Made by a program: the position numbers and the translations under genes | In this document: piece after piece, positions 1 through 11,800 of the stretch | Layout: each line of letters opens with the position of its first letter | How positions within the stretch are numbered: position 1 is the stretch's first letter | Source: Limnomonas spitsbergensis | Lineage: Eukaryota; Chlorophyta; Chlorophyceae; Chlamydomonadales | DNA: 64,000 nucleotides | NCBI GenBank assembly: GCA_037349105.1 | Contig: JAYJMM010000120.1 | Coordinates: forward strand, 5,460,001-5,524,000 | Direction of reading: 5' to 3' | The notes under the pieces: generated by a model | Seen by the model: the letters and a program-made list of their open reading frames with translations, nothing else | The model's database searches: none | Told to the model about the DNA's origin: nothing

Positions 1-1270
1 GTGGCCGTGCAATCGCGCCCACTCATCAGTGATGGCAGTGAGCATGCTGGCATACAGCCGGTAAAGCACGCTAGTGATGGCGATGGGCCGGTAATTACCG
101 GGATCAAGGGGGTCGCCCTTCTTGTAAACAGGCTGAATCCTGACTGGCTGCCAGGCACTAGGCAATCCCCCCCGCACCGCCATGGCCGTGAGGCGTGAAC
201 CAGTCTTGCAGCAGATCCCTCAGCACGTGCCGTTGCTCCCCCTCTGAATCGTCCTCTATCATAGCCAACTTGATAAAGGGTGCCGCCAGACCGTCTAGGC
301 CCGCCGAAGTGTGTACGCGCATGCGGGAGAAAGCCCTTGCGAAGCAAGAGGCAAGCTGCTCAGCTGACACGCCTAGGTCCTCCGGCTGAGCGGTGGTAGG
401 GGGCAAGTTTGCCTGTGGCGCCGCAGGAGTGGGGGGCACAGTGGCGGTGAATTGCTGTCGCAGGTGTGCCTCTCACTTCAGGGAGGAGACAGCCGTGGTG
501 GGGCAGGTCTGCCGCCTCTCTTGCAGCTGCTGCTGGTAGACGTTGCACTCGCTACGCTGCAGCCTGTCAGCTATAGCCGCTGCCATATGGCACGTGTAGT
601 AGCGGCGACGTCGTCGTGCTGTGGACTTGTAGCGCTGCCTGGCTGCCTTGCGCTCTGGGCCTGGGGCACTGCAAAGCGACTTCGCTCGCAGCACAGCATA
701 GGCGCTCTGAACCTCCGCATCCCACCAGGGGGGGCGCTGATGCTGCCCACGCTGGGCATGGGGCCGCGGAGTGCGCACCATGCCAGCAGCTTCGGCCGCA
801 GACCAAATCACAGCAGTGAGCGCCGCTGCGGCTGCCTCGTCGTCACCTGCCGCAATGGCCAGGCTGCAGCGCTGTAGGCCCTGCTCATCGCGGGCTAGCG
901 CTGCGCTGTAAATGTGTGCCTTATCAGCTCTCCAGGTCAGGATGGTTTGACAGCTTCCTGCTGGCTGGCCAGCATCGGGCTGACCTCCCCCCACGTCTAT
1001 GCCGCTCTCTACCGGAGGTTGAAAGGTCGCCGCAACCGGACGATGCTCCAAGAGGTCCGGTCGGGTGGGAAGCACCCCGCTCACCTCTACCTGCCTCCAC
1101 ATGTTACATGGCACCGCGATGTGGTCAACACGGGACCGGCCAGTAGCTGCAAGGAAAGATGCGTCTCCTTGGTCACCCTTGCGGCCCGTGAGCAGCAGCA
1201 TCCTGGAGGCCGCCGCTGCGTTAAGCAGCATCCGAGCCTGCGGTCTAAGCATTCTGGGCGGCTCACCGCA
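1..1270 (-). mobile_element. LINE-type non-LTR retrotransposon remnant (endonuclease end plus start of reverse transcriptase)
   Basis: Read on the minus strand. From about 1250 down there is the C-terminal part of an APE-type endonuclease: an NGR-like TGRKGD, then GRSRVDHIAV and LLEHRPVAA in place of the usual S-IDY and SDHRP motifs. A PPWWDAEV linker typical of LINEs follows, then SAGLDGLAAPFIK and, at 1-165, the first reverse transcriptase motifs (QPVYKKGD, then NYRPIAIT). The reading frame has an in-frame TGA at 473-475. It also shifts by one base at a run of seven G (168-174), so the copy is dead. The element runs off the window at base 1, so the polymerase core is not visible. The 5' side stops inside the endonuclease next to a family A repeat, as in a 5'-truncated insertion. 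Non-LTR identity is firm; the clade is not determined. Confidence 0.85.
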
Positions 1271-1277
1271 TGTGATT

Positions 1278-1350
1278 TCTTTTCATGTCAATGACATGAC
1301 ACCTATGGGCCGTGCTGAGACGACTCGGCTGCGTGGTCGCCCATGACTGT
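1278..1350 (-). repeat. dispersed repeat family A, copy 1
   Basis: The minus strand reads the family A core: GGGCGNCCACGCNGCCGAG, then GGGCCCAGAGGTGTNA and GTCATTGACATG. It abuts the truncated 5' end of the LINE remnant. Confidence 0.6.
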
Positions 1351-3341
1351 TCATCTATTCCTGTTCATGTCGGAAATAATCCAGCTGAAGATAAGTGTAC
1401 TAAGGGCTAAGGCCTAGGGGCGCAGAAGATGGGGCGCATGACAAATTGACAAAGGATAGCCTCGAGCCACATGCATGCGCATGGCAAGGACAGCCCCAGA
1501 CCACATGCAAAGCGTAACATGAGGTTCCAAGCCTCTTTCTTTGTAATCATTGTGCAACGGTGCAACTAAATCTGTGTAGGACTGCACCTGCTGTGCTGCA
1601 ATGGAGCCGGTGCACATGCTAGGTCAGTGCCTTCTCCCTTGACTTTCCCAGCTGTCTTTTTTTGTTTGCCGACGTGGCCGAGCTTCATCTCAGCATGGCC
1701 CAGAGGTGTAATGTCATTAGCATGCTAGGTCAGTGACATTACACCGGGCACGTATCCCATGCATGAAATGTGATGCTCTGATGGACTGTAAAATTTTCAC
1801 ATACTTCACCTAGGGCCCATGCTAAAACAGGCTCAGTCGCATGGTGTGGCCTGTGTTGGATAGCATACCCTATCTTGCATCAAGTTCGCGCCTCCACGTT
1901 TTTGTAAACAGACACAAGCAGACGTCCTATTTTGAATGCTGGACACAGCGTAGCAAATCCACTGGGGCTGAGGCAGCGGTCTGTGGGGACTACAAAGAGA
2001 TCCCTTACATAAACAAGGATTGCTTTATCGGTATCGCGGTAAATCAACGCAAGCTATAAACTGCACTGTTGTTTACCTCCTTACCAAAGATAAGAATCTT
2101 TCTTGTACCGTACCTTCGGTAGAAGATTTTTTGTGTCTTACTGTAGTCTTGTGATGGGGGGCCACTCCTTGCTGGACGAGCACTATCAGCTAAAGTGGAG
2201 GTTGGGGTATTGAGGCGGCACCTGCTCCAAGTCCTTCTAATGGAATCGGCATGTTAGAAAAATCGTGTTCCACAATATGTTGAGAACATTGATGAGCCCA
2301 TGTCATTCATGTCCTGTTCTTCATCTGTTTACGGACATGACCCAAACTCACGATCTTCGACGTTTTATTAAGCTGTCCGTTGCTGACACAGCAACTTCCC
2401 AGATTCAAATATATTCGGGCATGCCTTGTCAGCATCGCCCCTTATTATTCCCTTTATTCATGAACCCTAACTATTTTTTTTGCACATGTACTATACCGTA
2501 TTTACTCATGGCATGGCACCTAGGCTCTTATTTAATGACACAGATGCCGCCAGACTTGTTTGCCTTCCCGGCGTCTCCTTTTGTTCCTTTATTTTGTCTT
2601 CCCGCTTCCTTCTAGTTTTTCTTTCCTCCCATCTGAACAGGTGGGCGCCCACGCGGCCGAGCCATTTTGGGCATGGCCCAGAGGTGTAACGTCATTGACA
2701 TGTACTACATTTTATTATTGGCACCCAGACTCCTCTTTAATGGCACCTACAATTTAAATGGCAATGCCCCGTTGAGTTCTGGGGCATGCCGGGTCAGTGA
2801 CAGGCAGGCACATCGTCATGTAGCATTAGGACTTAGTTGTGTCATCAGGTACATGCACATGTCGTTTGCTTTGCGGGTATTAGTGTCATGTACCTTGTCG
2901 CTCAGAAGGAGAAGAGCCTCTCCTTCTTTCCCCCTTTTCTTCAAACGGGACAGTTGGGCGACCATGCGGCCGAGCCTTAATGAGCAGGGCCCAGAGGTGT
3001 TATGTCGTTGTCCTTGATGCTGAAACGGCTGTCAAAAGATTACATTTGAAACTCAGAGGAATCCCTCCCGTCTTCATCACATGTTGAGACTTGCACAAAC
3101 GGGTTGACGCCATGAATCCAGCGCAAAAACATCTTTCATACCGCCGACAAATAGTTATGATCAACAACTGGCTCCCAATTGCTGACAACAAATGCATAAC
3201 CAATCATCTGTCTATATCTAAAACCCCCCCAGCGTGTCAAGTGTTTGCACGGTATCATGGTATACAAGCAGTGGCAACGCATCCATCAGGTGCCATGCTT
3301 GTCTGACCCCAACGAATTCTGCGACACAGAGGCAGCCATTG
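1351..3341. other. intergenic DNA made of repeat debris
   Basis: I see no convincing exon in this stretch. It holds three plus-strand family A copies (about 1668-1735, 2638-2705 and 2946-3018), two of them preceded by a C/T-rich tract. The segment at 1755-1820 is repeated at 24765-24835 inside a PNUTS intron. The segments at 2481-2545 and 2699-2755 are diverged direct repeats of each other. A TTACA (TGTAA on the minus strand) at 3040-3044 could serve the Acinus gene, about 300 bases past its stop. Confidence 0.6.
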
Positions 3342-4970
3342 CTACTTGACCTTCTCATCGGCATTTACCGGGGAAGCACTCTTGACTCTTGACACCTTCT
3401 TGGCGGCCACCTGTTCGTCCGTGAGAGGCAGATAGTACAACGGCGGCTTTGTGGTCGTCTTTCGGAAAAGGTCGTCCAGCATGAGCACCTTTTCCTCCTC
3501 CTGAGCAGCAACAGCAGCAGGCTCTGGGATTGACGGGGCATGTACCTTCACCTCCTCCGTTGAGCCATCGTCTCGAGGAAGGGGGGTGGCTTTGGGATCC
3601 GGAACAGGCGCAGCCACATCTGTCGGGGCTGCTCCCGCCGGAGCCGTCGCCGCGGCCGCTGCTCCCGCCCCCCGCAAGGCTGCCTGCAGCTGTGACGCTT
3701 TGAGTGCAGCAATGACGCCCCCACCTCTGGTGGGCACCAACGGAGCAAGGCCTGGCCCTGAGGCCCCGCGCACGCTCCCAGCTGCTTTCTCCTGCTCAGC
3801 CTCCTCCTTGCTGATGAACCGCGGCTGCAGCATCTTCTGCGTTCCCACAGGCCACTTGAGCATGTGCGTTGCCTGCCGGGCTGCCTCAGCCTCCTCCTCA
3901 CTCCCGAAAGACACCACGGCATGCGTCTTCAAGAAAGGTAGCCACAGGTCCATAACAGCGCCCGCCTCACCCAGCAGCTGACGCAGTGCAGCTTCTGTGA
4001 AAGGCCGCATCAGCCCGCCAATGAACAGGTGGCAGGTGGGCGTTGCTGCAGGAGCCGCTGGTCGTGGAGAGGTCATTGGCTGCAATGTCTTCAAGGCCGG
4101 CTTCACTTCCAACTTGGGTCGTTTGGCCGCGGGTGCTGATGGCTCCACCGCTACGGCCTCAGCCTCGGCGGGTGCCTCGCATGGCTGCTTCACTTGGTTG
4201 TCGGTCTTCGGGGTCTCTAGCCGTTTGTTGGCCTTGGGGGTCTCAGGCCTGACTTGCATGGGTAGACTGGCCTTGCGCTCAGGAGGAGCAAACAAAATAG
4301 CTTCGCGCTTCCTCTTGGGCTCACTCACCGGCGTCTCTCCCCCGCCCATGCGGGTGTCCTTGGTGGGAACGTCTATGACAGCGGGAGCGGAGCTTGGCTG
4401 GCTGGGTTGGGCTGGCGCAGGGGACTTCGCGAGGTCAGGTGCTGCTGCTGGGGCATCTGCATGCTGCTCGGAGGGCAAATCCTCTGGCATGTCGTCATCC
4501 TCAACTTGACCAAGCAGCTCATGCACCGTCATGGGCTCATCCCTCGCTTCTTGCGCAACATGAGCGGGCTCGGGAATAGACTTGGGTGCAGCAGATTCGG
4601 GGACGGGCGCAATCGGCTCTGGTGCTGATGCTTTTTCCGGCTCCGGCGACGGTGCTGTCATCGGCTCCAGATCGTCAGGGATGGCATCAACAGTCGCTGA
4701 AGGTGCATCCTCTAATGCATCAGGACCTTTAGCAGCCTGAAAGAATAACACAGGGCGCAGTTCAAAAACGTGCTCTTTTTTCCCATCACATGAACAGTAC
4801 CGGAACCAAAGGCAAAACGTAGGCGTAGGACTCACTTGTTCCTCCTCAACTGATTCGACCAGCCTCTGCACCAAGGCAGCTTTTAATCCACTTGTAGAAA
4901 GTCTTCGCGCTTTGAGCTGCTCCTTCAATAGGGGTACCGTCATGCTCTCGAACCCTTTATCAGATCCCAT
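3342..4970 (-). CDS. ACIN1: Acinus homologue (SAP - RRM - RSB motif), ASAP/PSAP splicing complex subunit
   Basis: Two exons, 4836-4970 and 3342-4736, joined in phase by a GT-AG intron, give 509 residues. The start is the ATG at 4970; upstream in-frame triplets are not ATG. A SAP domain (residues about 10-42, MTVPLLKEQLKARRLS) opens the protein. A long Pro/Ala/Glu-rich linker follows, with KPKR-type basic patches suited to the nucleus. An RRM-like fold lies at about 279-355 (CHLFIGGL, then HAVVSFGSEEEAE). Near residue 464 is the diagnostic RSB motif LDDLFRKT followed by YYLPLTDEQ, the segment that in known Acinus proteins binds RNPS1 and SAP18. Domain order and the RSB motif make the family assignment strong. 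Expected role: nuclear adaptor at the exon-junction complex that influences splicing. Animal caspase-cleavage functions need not apply. Head to head with the CCDC24-like gene. Confidence 0.9.
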   Translation of the reverse strand: MGSDKGFESMTVPLLKEQLKARRLSTSGLKAALVQRLVESVEEEQVSPTPTFCLWFRYCSCDGKKEHVFELRPVLFFQAAKGPDALEDAPSATVDAIPDDLEPMTAPSPEPEKASAPEPIAPVPESAAPKSIPEPAHVAQEARDEPMTVHELLGQVEDDDMPEDLPSEQHADAPAAAPDLAKSPAPAQPSQPSSAPAVIDVPTKDTRMGGGETPVSEPKRKREAILFAPPERKASLPMQVRPETPKANKRLETPKTDNQVKQPCEAPAEAEAVAVEPSAPAAKRPKLEVKPALKTLQPMTSPRPAAPAATPTCHLFIGGLMRPFTEAALRQLLGEAGAVMDLWLPFLKTHAVVSFGSEEEAEAARQATHMLKWPVGTQKMLQPRFISKEEAEQEKAAGSVRGASGPGLAPLVPTRGGGVIAALKASQLQAALRGAGAAAAATAPAGAAPTDVAAPVPDPKATPLPRDDGSTEEVKVHAPSIPEPAAVAAQEEEKVLMLDDLFRKTTTKPPLYYLPLTDEQVAAKKVSRVKSASPVNADEKVK

Positions 4971-5117
4971 GATATTCAACGCCGCTCGGCTACCGTAAAT
5001 AGAGAGACCGCGTGAACATCAGATTTAATCCCATGCAGTTTGTGATGTCCTCCACACTCAATGCTCTTCATACCTGACTCGACATACGCGTTCCGTTCTC
5101 AACGACTGGTGCCTTGA
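4971..5117. promoter_or_regulatory. short divergent intergenic region, likely bidirectional promoter
   Basis: Only 147 bases separate the Acinus start (minus) from the first ATG of the CCDC24-like gene (plus). The two 5' UTRs and both promoters must lie here. No clear TATA box is visible. Confidence 0.5.
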
Positions 5118-8100
5118 ATGCCAGTAGGCGCTTGCATAGATGAATTTCCGATGGAGACCGAAACTACCCTCGTCTCAGATCTCCGAGTTGTAAAGGCATT
5201 GCTCTGGAACGAGATTGCCAGCCAGCTTCAACCCGCAGAGCTGGACGAGGTCAAACGATCGCTAGGATGGTCAATTATCGCAGACAATGAGTCTCTGTTT
5301 GAAGAGGCAGAGGCCCTATCTGAAATCTTGGGACAAGTCCAGGTCAGCACTGCAGCGGTGCTGGACAGGCAGAGGCTATGCAGCAACCCTAACAGAAATA
5401 TGGTGAGAGACAATCTCTGATGGGGTGCATTTGCATGGAGTGTTTGAGGCAGTCTGTTGGCATGGCTGTAGCTGTCCTGCCATGCATGGGCGTCCGTTTG
5501 CGCCATGGGCATGGTCGACCCTGTCTTTCTGGAACATTAGTTGGGTGCATGCATGTACAGTAGGGTGCCATGCGCAACGTATTGTACCGTACTTTTTCAA
5601 TACTCTCCTCGCATTCTGAAGGTGGAATCGGAAATTAGAATCCTGATCGACCGCCTGAGAGAAGTAGCCGGCTCGGCGCCTTTCAACGGAAGCGCAGTCA
5701 AGGACCGAGATCCTGATGATGTCATACCGAAGAACAACCAGAAGGAGCAGGCCATGCTAAACTACGTTTCCACGTTGGCAGCTGCCTCGGTGAGAGGCTC
5801 GAGGTCATTCAGGCCTGGATGCCCGATGGCTCCATGCAGCACGACAACTCATGAAAATAGTTGCCCTCGGTGGCACTGTCTTGGTTCATGAGTTGCAAGG
5901 GTACAACTAACTTTTCGCAGATGCTGACTCGGCTTCCAACTGCCTGAGCAGGGCTCTCTGTCGGACTCATTCGCACGGCCCCGCACGCCCTCCACGCGCC
6001 CGTCCTCCGCACGACCAGGCACAGCCTCCACCCGACCGTCATCTACTGCGAGCTCGGGATCTGGTGCGGTCCACGATCCCAGGTCTGTGGTTCAGTCGGT
6101 GCAGCGGCAGCTGAACTTGCGGGACATTGATGCCGTTAAGGCGCAGCTGGTCCTCACGCTGCAGGAGGAGCACACGGCTCTGATGGAGGATATTGACTAC
6201 CTGCAGGGCCTGCTGGAGGAGGAGACAGACTTGCAGGTCAGGCAGTCAGCCTAGGGTGGGAATAGAGGGTACAAATAGGGGATGTAAATACGGTATACTA
6301 GTAGGGTATACGATTAGGTGCTGTAAATAGGGGACATAACAAGAGGTGAGCATGTGACCAGCAGGGATGCTGAGCAATATGTGGACGAGGAGAAGGACCC
6401 GTGGTTCAACCCAGGACAGGAATAGGGGGATAAGAGACAGAATAGAAGAAGAGCATGTGACCATCAGGGATACTGAGCAGCATGTGGGCGATGAGATGGA
6501 CCTGTAGTTCAGCCGAGGTTCTTTTTGTAGGCATTCAGGATCTGTCCTGGAAAAATTCACGTATGGCTTAGTTACTGTGCTGATGACATGGTGCTCCCTA
6601 TCGCAGTCCCAGGCTCTGACCTCCAGTGCCTACCTAATAGCCTACTTAATTACGATCCGTTCCAGTACTTGAAACATTTATACCTGTGAGTACTACCTGC
6701 TCGATACTGCTGTGGGCTCCTACAGGCAGGATTTTCTTGTGAGGATAGTTGGTGCCCCTTTTCTACTCTTGATGCTTCAAAGTGTTCAACTCAATGGGAT
6801 GCCCCCATCACAATTTCCCAGGACTTGTCACTGGATAAGTACCATCACTGGTATCCACATTTTAGGATTTAGGGGTTGGGTTCAGTTATTTATCTTTACC
6901 CTAATGGATGAGAGACCCTCGGAGTTACTAGCCTGAGCTCTCCCAGTAATAGGGTGTTTGTTGGTGCTTTCAGGCCAGGGCTTCGCAGCCGGCCCCTAGC
7001 GTCCAAGATCTCAAGGAGTACGGGGTGAAGCTGCGGGCGGTGGTGGCAACGGAGGAGGGCCGCGTGACTCACGAGCTGCGTGTCAGCCGCATGTTCACCG
7101 CAGCTGAGGAGGAGCAGGGCCGGGCGCGGCGCCTGCGCGGCATGGTGCAAGCCTCGCGTGACGATGGAGGGCCGCAGACTCTGGATCTGACGTTGGCAAA
7201 TGGGCCGGAGCTTGCAGCAGCGCGAGTAGGTGCAACAGCAGTTGCTGATGAAGCACATTATTCGGAAAAAATAACGCCTTTTGGCCTCACAAAGTGACTT
7301 GCTGTGTTTTTACAATGCCACCCTAATTGAATCAGCGTTTTCTCTGTCTGCCAGGAATCTGTGGAGTGCGAGCCGACGAGTGTGAGGACCTCCATCGCGT
7401 CTGCAGACGGTGGGTGGGGGCTAGTCATAGCGCTCAAGGCTTGCTGTCTGTCTGACATTGGCCTGTTTTCCTCCTCACTAACATTGATGCTGCTACCGAT
7501 GCTTAACACATATTTCTCCCCTTAGGAGTGGCCAGGAGCAGCCCCAGGCGTGGTGAAGGCTCTGCAGGCACACAGGGTGGTAGTGCTGTTTCATGCAGCT
7601 CCACTCCCCTGGTCCGTTCCTCCTCATCGTCAATGCCTGGTCCGCTGGGGCGTGCTGATCGAGCAGCGAGGGCCGCCCCCGAGGCACAGCCGCCGGCATT
7701 AACCTCATCTAGCCAGCATGCTGCTAACCGGTCGAGCAGCTTGCAGCGCCCGGTCCTGCTCGGCACCCCTCCCAGCCAGCAGGGGGGGCATGGAGGTGAT
7801 CGGTCGAGACTGGACGGGCCCAACAATGGGGAGCTCCATCCCTCAACTGCTATTGGCAGCCATCGAGACCTGTCCAAGCCTTTCAGCAGGCTCCCTGCGT
7901 CCCCAGATAGTCGCATGAGACCAGCTCTCTTGTCGCCCATCAGCCCCATGGCTTCCCCGAGCCCTGCTGCTAAGTTTATGCCGAGTGGTGGCTTGCTCGG
8001 TGACCTTCCCGCTGGCCAGCGGAGCAGGAGTAGCTTGTTAGGACCCGCTGCATCCTTGAGTATACCTGGAGGTGTCTCGTCAGGAGCTGCACGGAAGCCT

Positions 8101-8349
8101 CCGGTGCCTGCCTCGGCTGCCTCGGGTACATCACCTTGCGTTCCTGCTCGAACCCTGTCGGGCAGCAGGGGAGCAGGGCGGTCTGGCAGTGCAGGTGGCC
8201 CCATCAATTTGGTGGAGGCCCTTGATGCAGAGGTTGATGCTGTCAAGGGAGGTGTCGCTGCTATTTTAGCAAAACATAATTACAGACCTAGCAGTGCGAG
8301 CTGCAGCAGCAGCAGGCCTGGGACAGGCGGTAGCAGTGGTGGACTATAG
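5118..8349 (+). CDS. CCDC24-like coiled-coil protein
   Basis: Six exons (5118-5402, 5622-5789, 5952-6236, 6974-7225, 7355-7409, 7526-8349) join in phase to 622 residues. An in-frame ATG at 5151 is an alternative start. The N-terminus has LWNEIASQLQPAELDEVKRS. Exon 3 has RQLNLRDIDAVKAQL followed by a Glu-rich helix ending near LLEEETDLQ. Both blocks, in this order, resemble what I recall of animal CCDC24 (an LW helix, an EVKR motif, and an LN..NIDQV helix leading to an LEEE coiled coil). The last 270 residues are Ser/Pro-rich and disordered, with a short conserved-looking helix (NLVEALDAEVDAVKGG). No enzyme motif is present. The animal protein is poorly characterised; a ciliary or centrosomal role is only a guess. 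The similarity is from memory and needs a profile search. Confidence 0.6.
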
Positions 8350-8390
8350 GACCCCTAACAATGTTTTCTGCTGCATAATTTTCACTGACT

Positions 8391-8395
8391 TGTAA
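8391..8395 (+). terminator. TGTAA poly(A) signal candidate of the CCDC24-like gene
   Basis: TGTAA, the usual poly(A) signal of chlorophyte nuclear genes, lies 41 bases after the stop codon. Confidence 0.5.
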
Positions 8396-8399
8396 TATA

Positions 8400-8747
8400 A
8401 TGGAACAAGGAGAGAGATTTGATAGGTGCAAATTGGACGATCTCAAGGACCAGTTCGGTTGGGAAGTGGTTACATCTGATGGCGTATGGAATCGCGAGGT
8501 GTACAGGAGCCATGCGCTGGAGAAAGAAAGCTATGTGAGAGCCGTTCGACCAGTATACAATCTGCGTCAGACTAGATCCTCTGTTCAGTTGGTGAATATA
8601 TCTTGATAGTGCGCCTCAGGCTCGCAGTTGTGGATGGTAGTGAGCCTTATTAATTGCAAAACTACATGCATATCTATCTTTAGGAGATTCACAAACGCCA
8701 ATCGACACTCTGCGAGGTGGCCGAGGACGCAAGGGCCGGCACTGCAG
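8400..8747 (+). other. two short open exons of unclear status between CCDC24-like and OPR genes
   Basis: An ATG at 8400 opens 45 codons ending at a GTGAGA donor (8534). A TAG acceptor leads to a second open segment, 8684-8747, ending at GTATGA. The two join in phase, but I found no convincing third exon, and the ATG is only five bases past the poly(A) signal candidate. They may be a 5' leader of the OPR gene, a tiny gene, or chance. Confidence 0.25.
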
Positions 8748-8847
8748 GTATGACGATAACCATGCGAAATTCGAACATTGCTTCGTCAGTGCTATACGTG
8801 GTGTGTATGAGCTGTAACTACCAAGGGCGACAGCACCTGAACTGTGC

Positions 8848-11800
8848 ATGGCTCGCCTTCAGGTAGCTGCTCCTGCCGGCCATGCCTGCGTCTTCAACGC
8901 GCGGAGCGTCTGTGGTAGCAGCGCGACTGCATCAGCGCAGTCGGGTGCATCTTTGCACCTTCATGTCGACTCCGACGGCATCGTCCTGCCCAGCTTACAC
9001 GTCGAGGACGCCTTCAGCGCTGTCCTGAGCAGCTCAGTGGAGGATCTTGAGTGGCAGGGTAGGCACCCCAGTGCCAGCACAGACAGCAGCCCTGCATCCA
9101 CATCAGCGCCCAAACACAGCCCCACATCCACATCAGCCCCCAGCCACAGTGTGCGCGCCAAGCAAGGCAGGCAAGGGAAGGAGCCCCGTATCAACGGCGA
9201 CACCCACAAAAGCGCTCACACAACGCCGCATGAGCAGGAAAGTGCCAACGGCAAGAGCTCGGCATGGATGCCACATGCATCTGTCCTCAGCAGGTATGCT
9301 CGGAAACAGCAACTGCTCCTCTCTATGGAGCATGGGCTGGGGGAGGAGTTTGAGGCCAGCATGGACGAGGAGGGAGACGTGCCATCTGTGCAGCCGTCAG
9401 GGCTGCCTGAGGCTGAGGAGCAGGTGCGCAGCCAAGACCGTAGCCAGCCTGTTGCAAAATTGAAGGGGAAGAGGAAGAAGACGAAGGGGAAGCAGGGTGC
9501 ACAGCCAGTCAAGCTCATCGCCTCCAAACCTCCTGAAGTAGACCCCGTGGCCGCAGCCCTGCAACTGAAGCACGACCGTGACCTAACCACCAGCATCACG
9601 CTTGCAACAAGTTGGCGGAGGCTGGCGTGCCTCTTCACGGAGCATCGCAGCTCGCTGAATCACATCCATTTGAGCGCCTTACTGCAGAGGCTGGTGCACC
9701 TTGAGGGGCTATCCAAGCCCTCGGTGCTGGCCACTATGCAGCACAAGCCGCCCGCCATGCAACGCCGCACCGATGCGTCAGCTGAGAGGGAACAGCTGGA
9801 CTGGATGGTGCGAGGCGAGGCGCAGCTGGACAATGGATTCAGGGAGGGTTCGCTGCGAGTGGGAGTGGAGGTCCCGCATGCAGCTCAGGCGGCGGCTGTG
9901 TCAGAGTATGCGGCCCTGGCAAACGCCTTGCCGGACATGGACATGGGAAGCCGATTACCTGCAGCAGTGCGTGGCGGCAGCCAAGTTTTGCACGCCGGCC
10001 AGCTCTCATCGTCCGCCTTGTGGCCGGTCCCCATTGGCACCACGCTTGCTGATGCTGCTGCACGCAAGTACCCAACTGCGCAGCACTTGGCACGTGCAGT
10101 GTCCAAGGAGGCTCAGTCGCAGATGCGTGTGGAGGCCATGAGCATGCAGGAGATTTCGAGCGTGCTGCGCGATGTGCTCAAGCTGAAGTGCCCCACCGAC
10201 AAGCCCACGGCCATCCGCTTCATGACGCGTGCCTTCCACCTCATGGCCCCGGTCAAAGATGGCGTGGATCCAGATCCGCACGCCATGACCACGCAGGGCC
10301 TGTCGGAGCTGATCCGCGCGGTGGCAGGCTTTGGCATGAAAGGCCTGAGGCGGGACTGGGCAGACCGTTTCCTCGCAGCTGTCGATGCGCGTTGCGGCGA
10401 CTTCTCCGCCCAGGGCGTGGCGCTGGTGCTGCACTCCCTGGCCGAGTTGGGCCACATGCCGCCGCCTGCACTACGTCAGAGGCTTCTGGAAAGGCTTGTG
10501 CAGCTTGCGGAGCACAGCGGCGGCGCCAGTGCTGACGGCGGCGAGGCAGCGACGCTCCACTGCACCCCGCCGGATGTATCCCTGACGATCCGTGCGCTGG
10601 CGGTGCTCAGGACGCAGCCGCCCAAGGAGCTGGGCGACCGCCTGCTAGTGGCCACTCAGTGGCTACTGCCCCTTTTCACTGCCCAGGAGCTGGCCAATAC
10701 AGTGTGGGGCCTGGCGAAGCTGCGGTCGCGGCCGCCGTCAGAGGCGTGGTGTGAAGACTTCTGCTCGGCAGCTTCCAGGGTGATGCTGCTGCGGCCCCTC
10801 TGGCAGGCCGAGGCCCGGGGCTCCGCCCAGGCGCTGTCCATGACGTTGTACTCTCTGGCATTGCTGGGCATGCGGCCGGATGAAGGCTGGCTGGCAGCCT
10901 GCTTGCTCTACACAATTCAACACTTTGGGAGCTTCACATTGCAGGTGTGTGAGGGGGGACTGGCTTGAGGGGGGATTCTGGCCTCCGGATCAAGGGGGGG
11001 GGCAAAAACCAACTGGACACACCCCATGCTCGAAAATTGTAGATATTGACAAGAGCTTTCCATACCTGGTCTGAAAATGCGTTTTGGCCCAACGGTGACT
11101 GAGGTTCAGAGAGCTAAACAATGAGGATTTCGTAGATTTACAAAAAAACTTATTTTGCAAATAATATCTCGACCCCTAGAAAACTGCATGAGATGAAGAT
11201 CTCACTGCATAGGGCGAGGGCTTTCCGATGACCCCTGTGCATGGTCAACGGTCAACGCTATGTACCCGGTCAACGCATGATAAACTTGGAAGGGGGGGTC
11301 CAAGCCCTCAAAAAAACGTCTGCGTTTTTTCTTGAAGCCGAGATACCCTACCAAAAGTCCTTAAGGTGCAACTCACATGTCAAATATATGAGTTTTGGAG
11401 AATTAGGATGGGGGCCCTGCCTTTTTTTCTGACCCCCTTCGTTCCGGATCCTCAATTTCAGTTGTTGCTGCTGCTACTTCAGTGATTATGCTGATGGCTA
11501 TGACAGTTGCTTCTTCCTGTCAGATCTATGAAGAATACCATCTTCATGAAGTCGTTGTGGCTGCCTCTTAACTCTTTTTGCTGTCAAATTATCAATCCAT
11601 CGATCAATCAGGGTCATCTGGATTACCCTTGGTTTTATGTGCCTCCTGAAGTGCTGGTTTTCTAAACACTATCACCAACCCTCCTCCACATCGCAGGGCC
11701 TTTCCTGTGTGGTGTGTGGTGTGGCGCTGATGGGGTATCACCCAGGCCATGAGTGGCTGCAGCGCTTCCATCGAGGCGTTGACAGCGGCTTCCAAGAAAT

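Noticed and set aside
452..877. Plus-strand ORFs over the LINE remnant
   Set aside because: Antisense to clear endonuclease/reverse transcriptase motifs.
7503..8246. 247-codon minus-strand ORF
   Set aside because: Shadow of the Ser/Pro-rich last exon of the CCDC24-like gene, which joins in phase on the plus strand.
8400..8918. A complete three-exon gene starting at 8400
   Set aside because: The only third exon that fits would overlap the OPR transit peptide, and the start is five bases from a poly(A) signal. Kept only as a low-confidence note.
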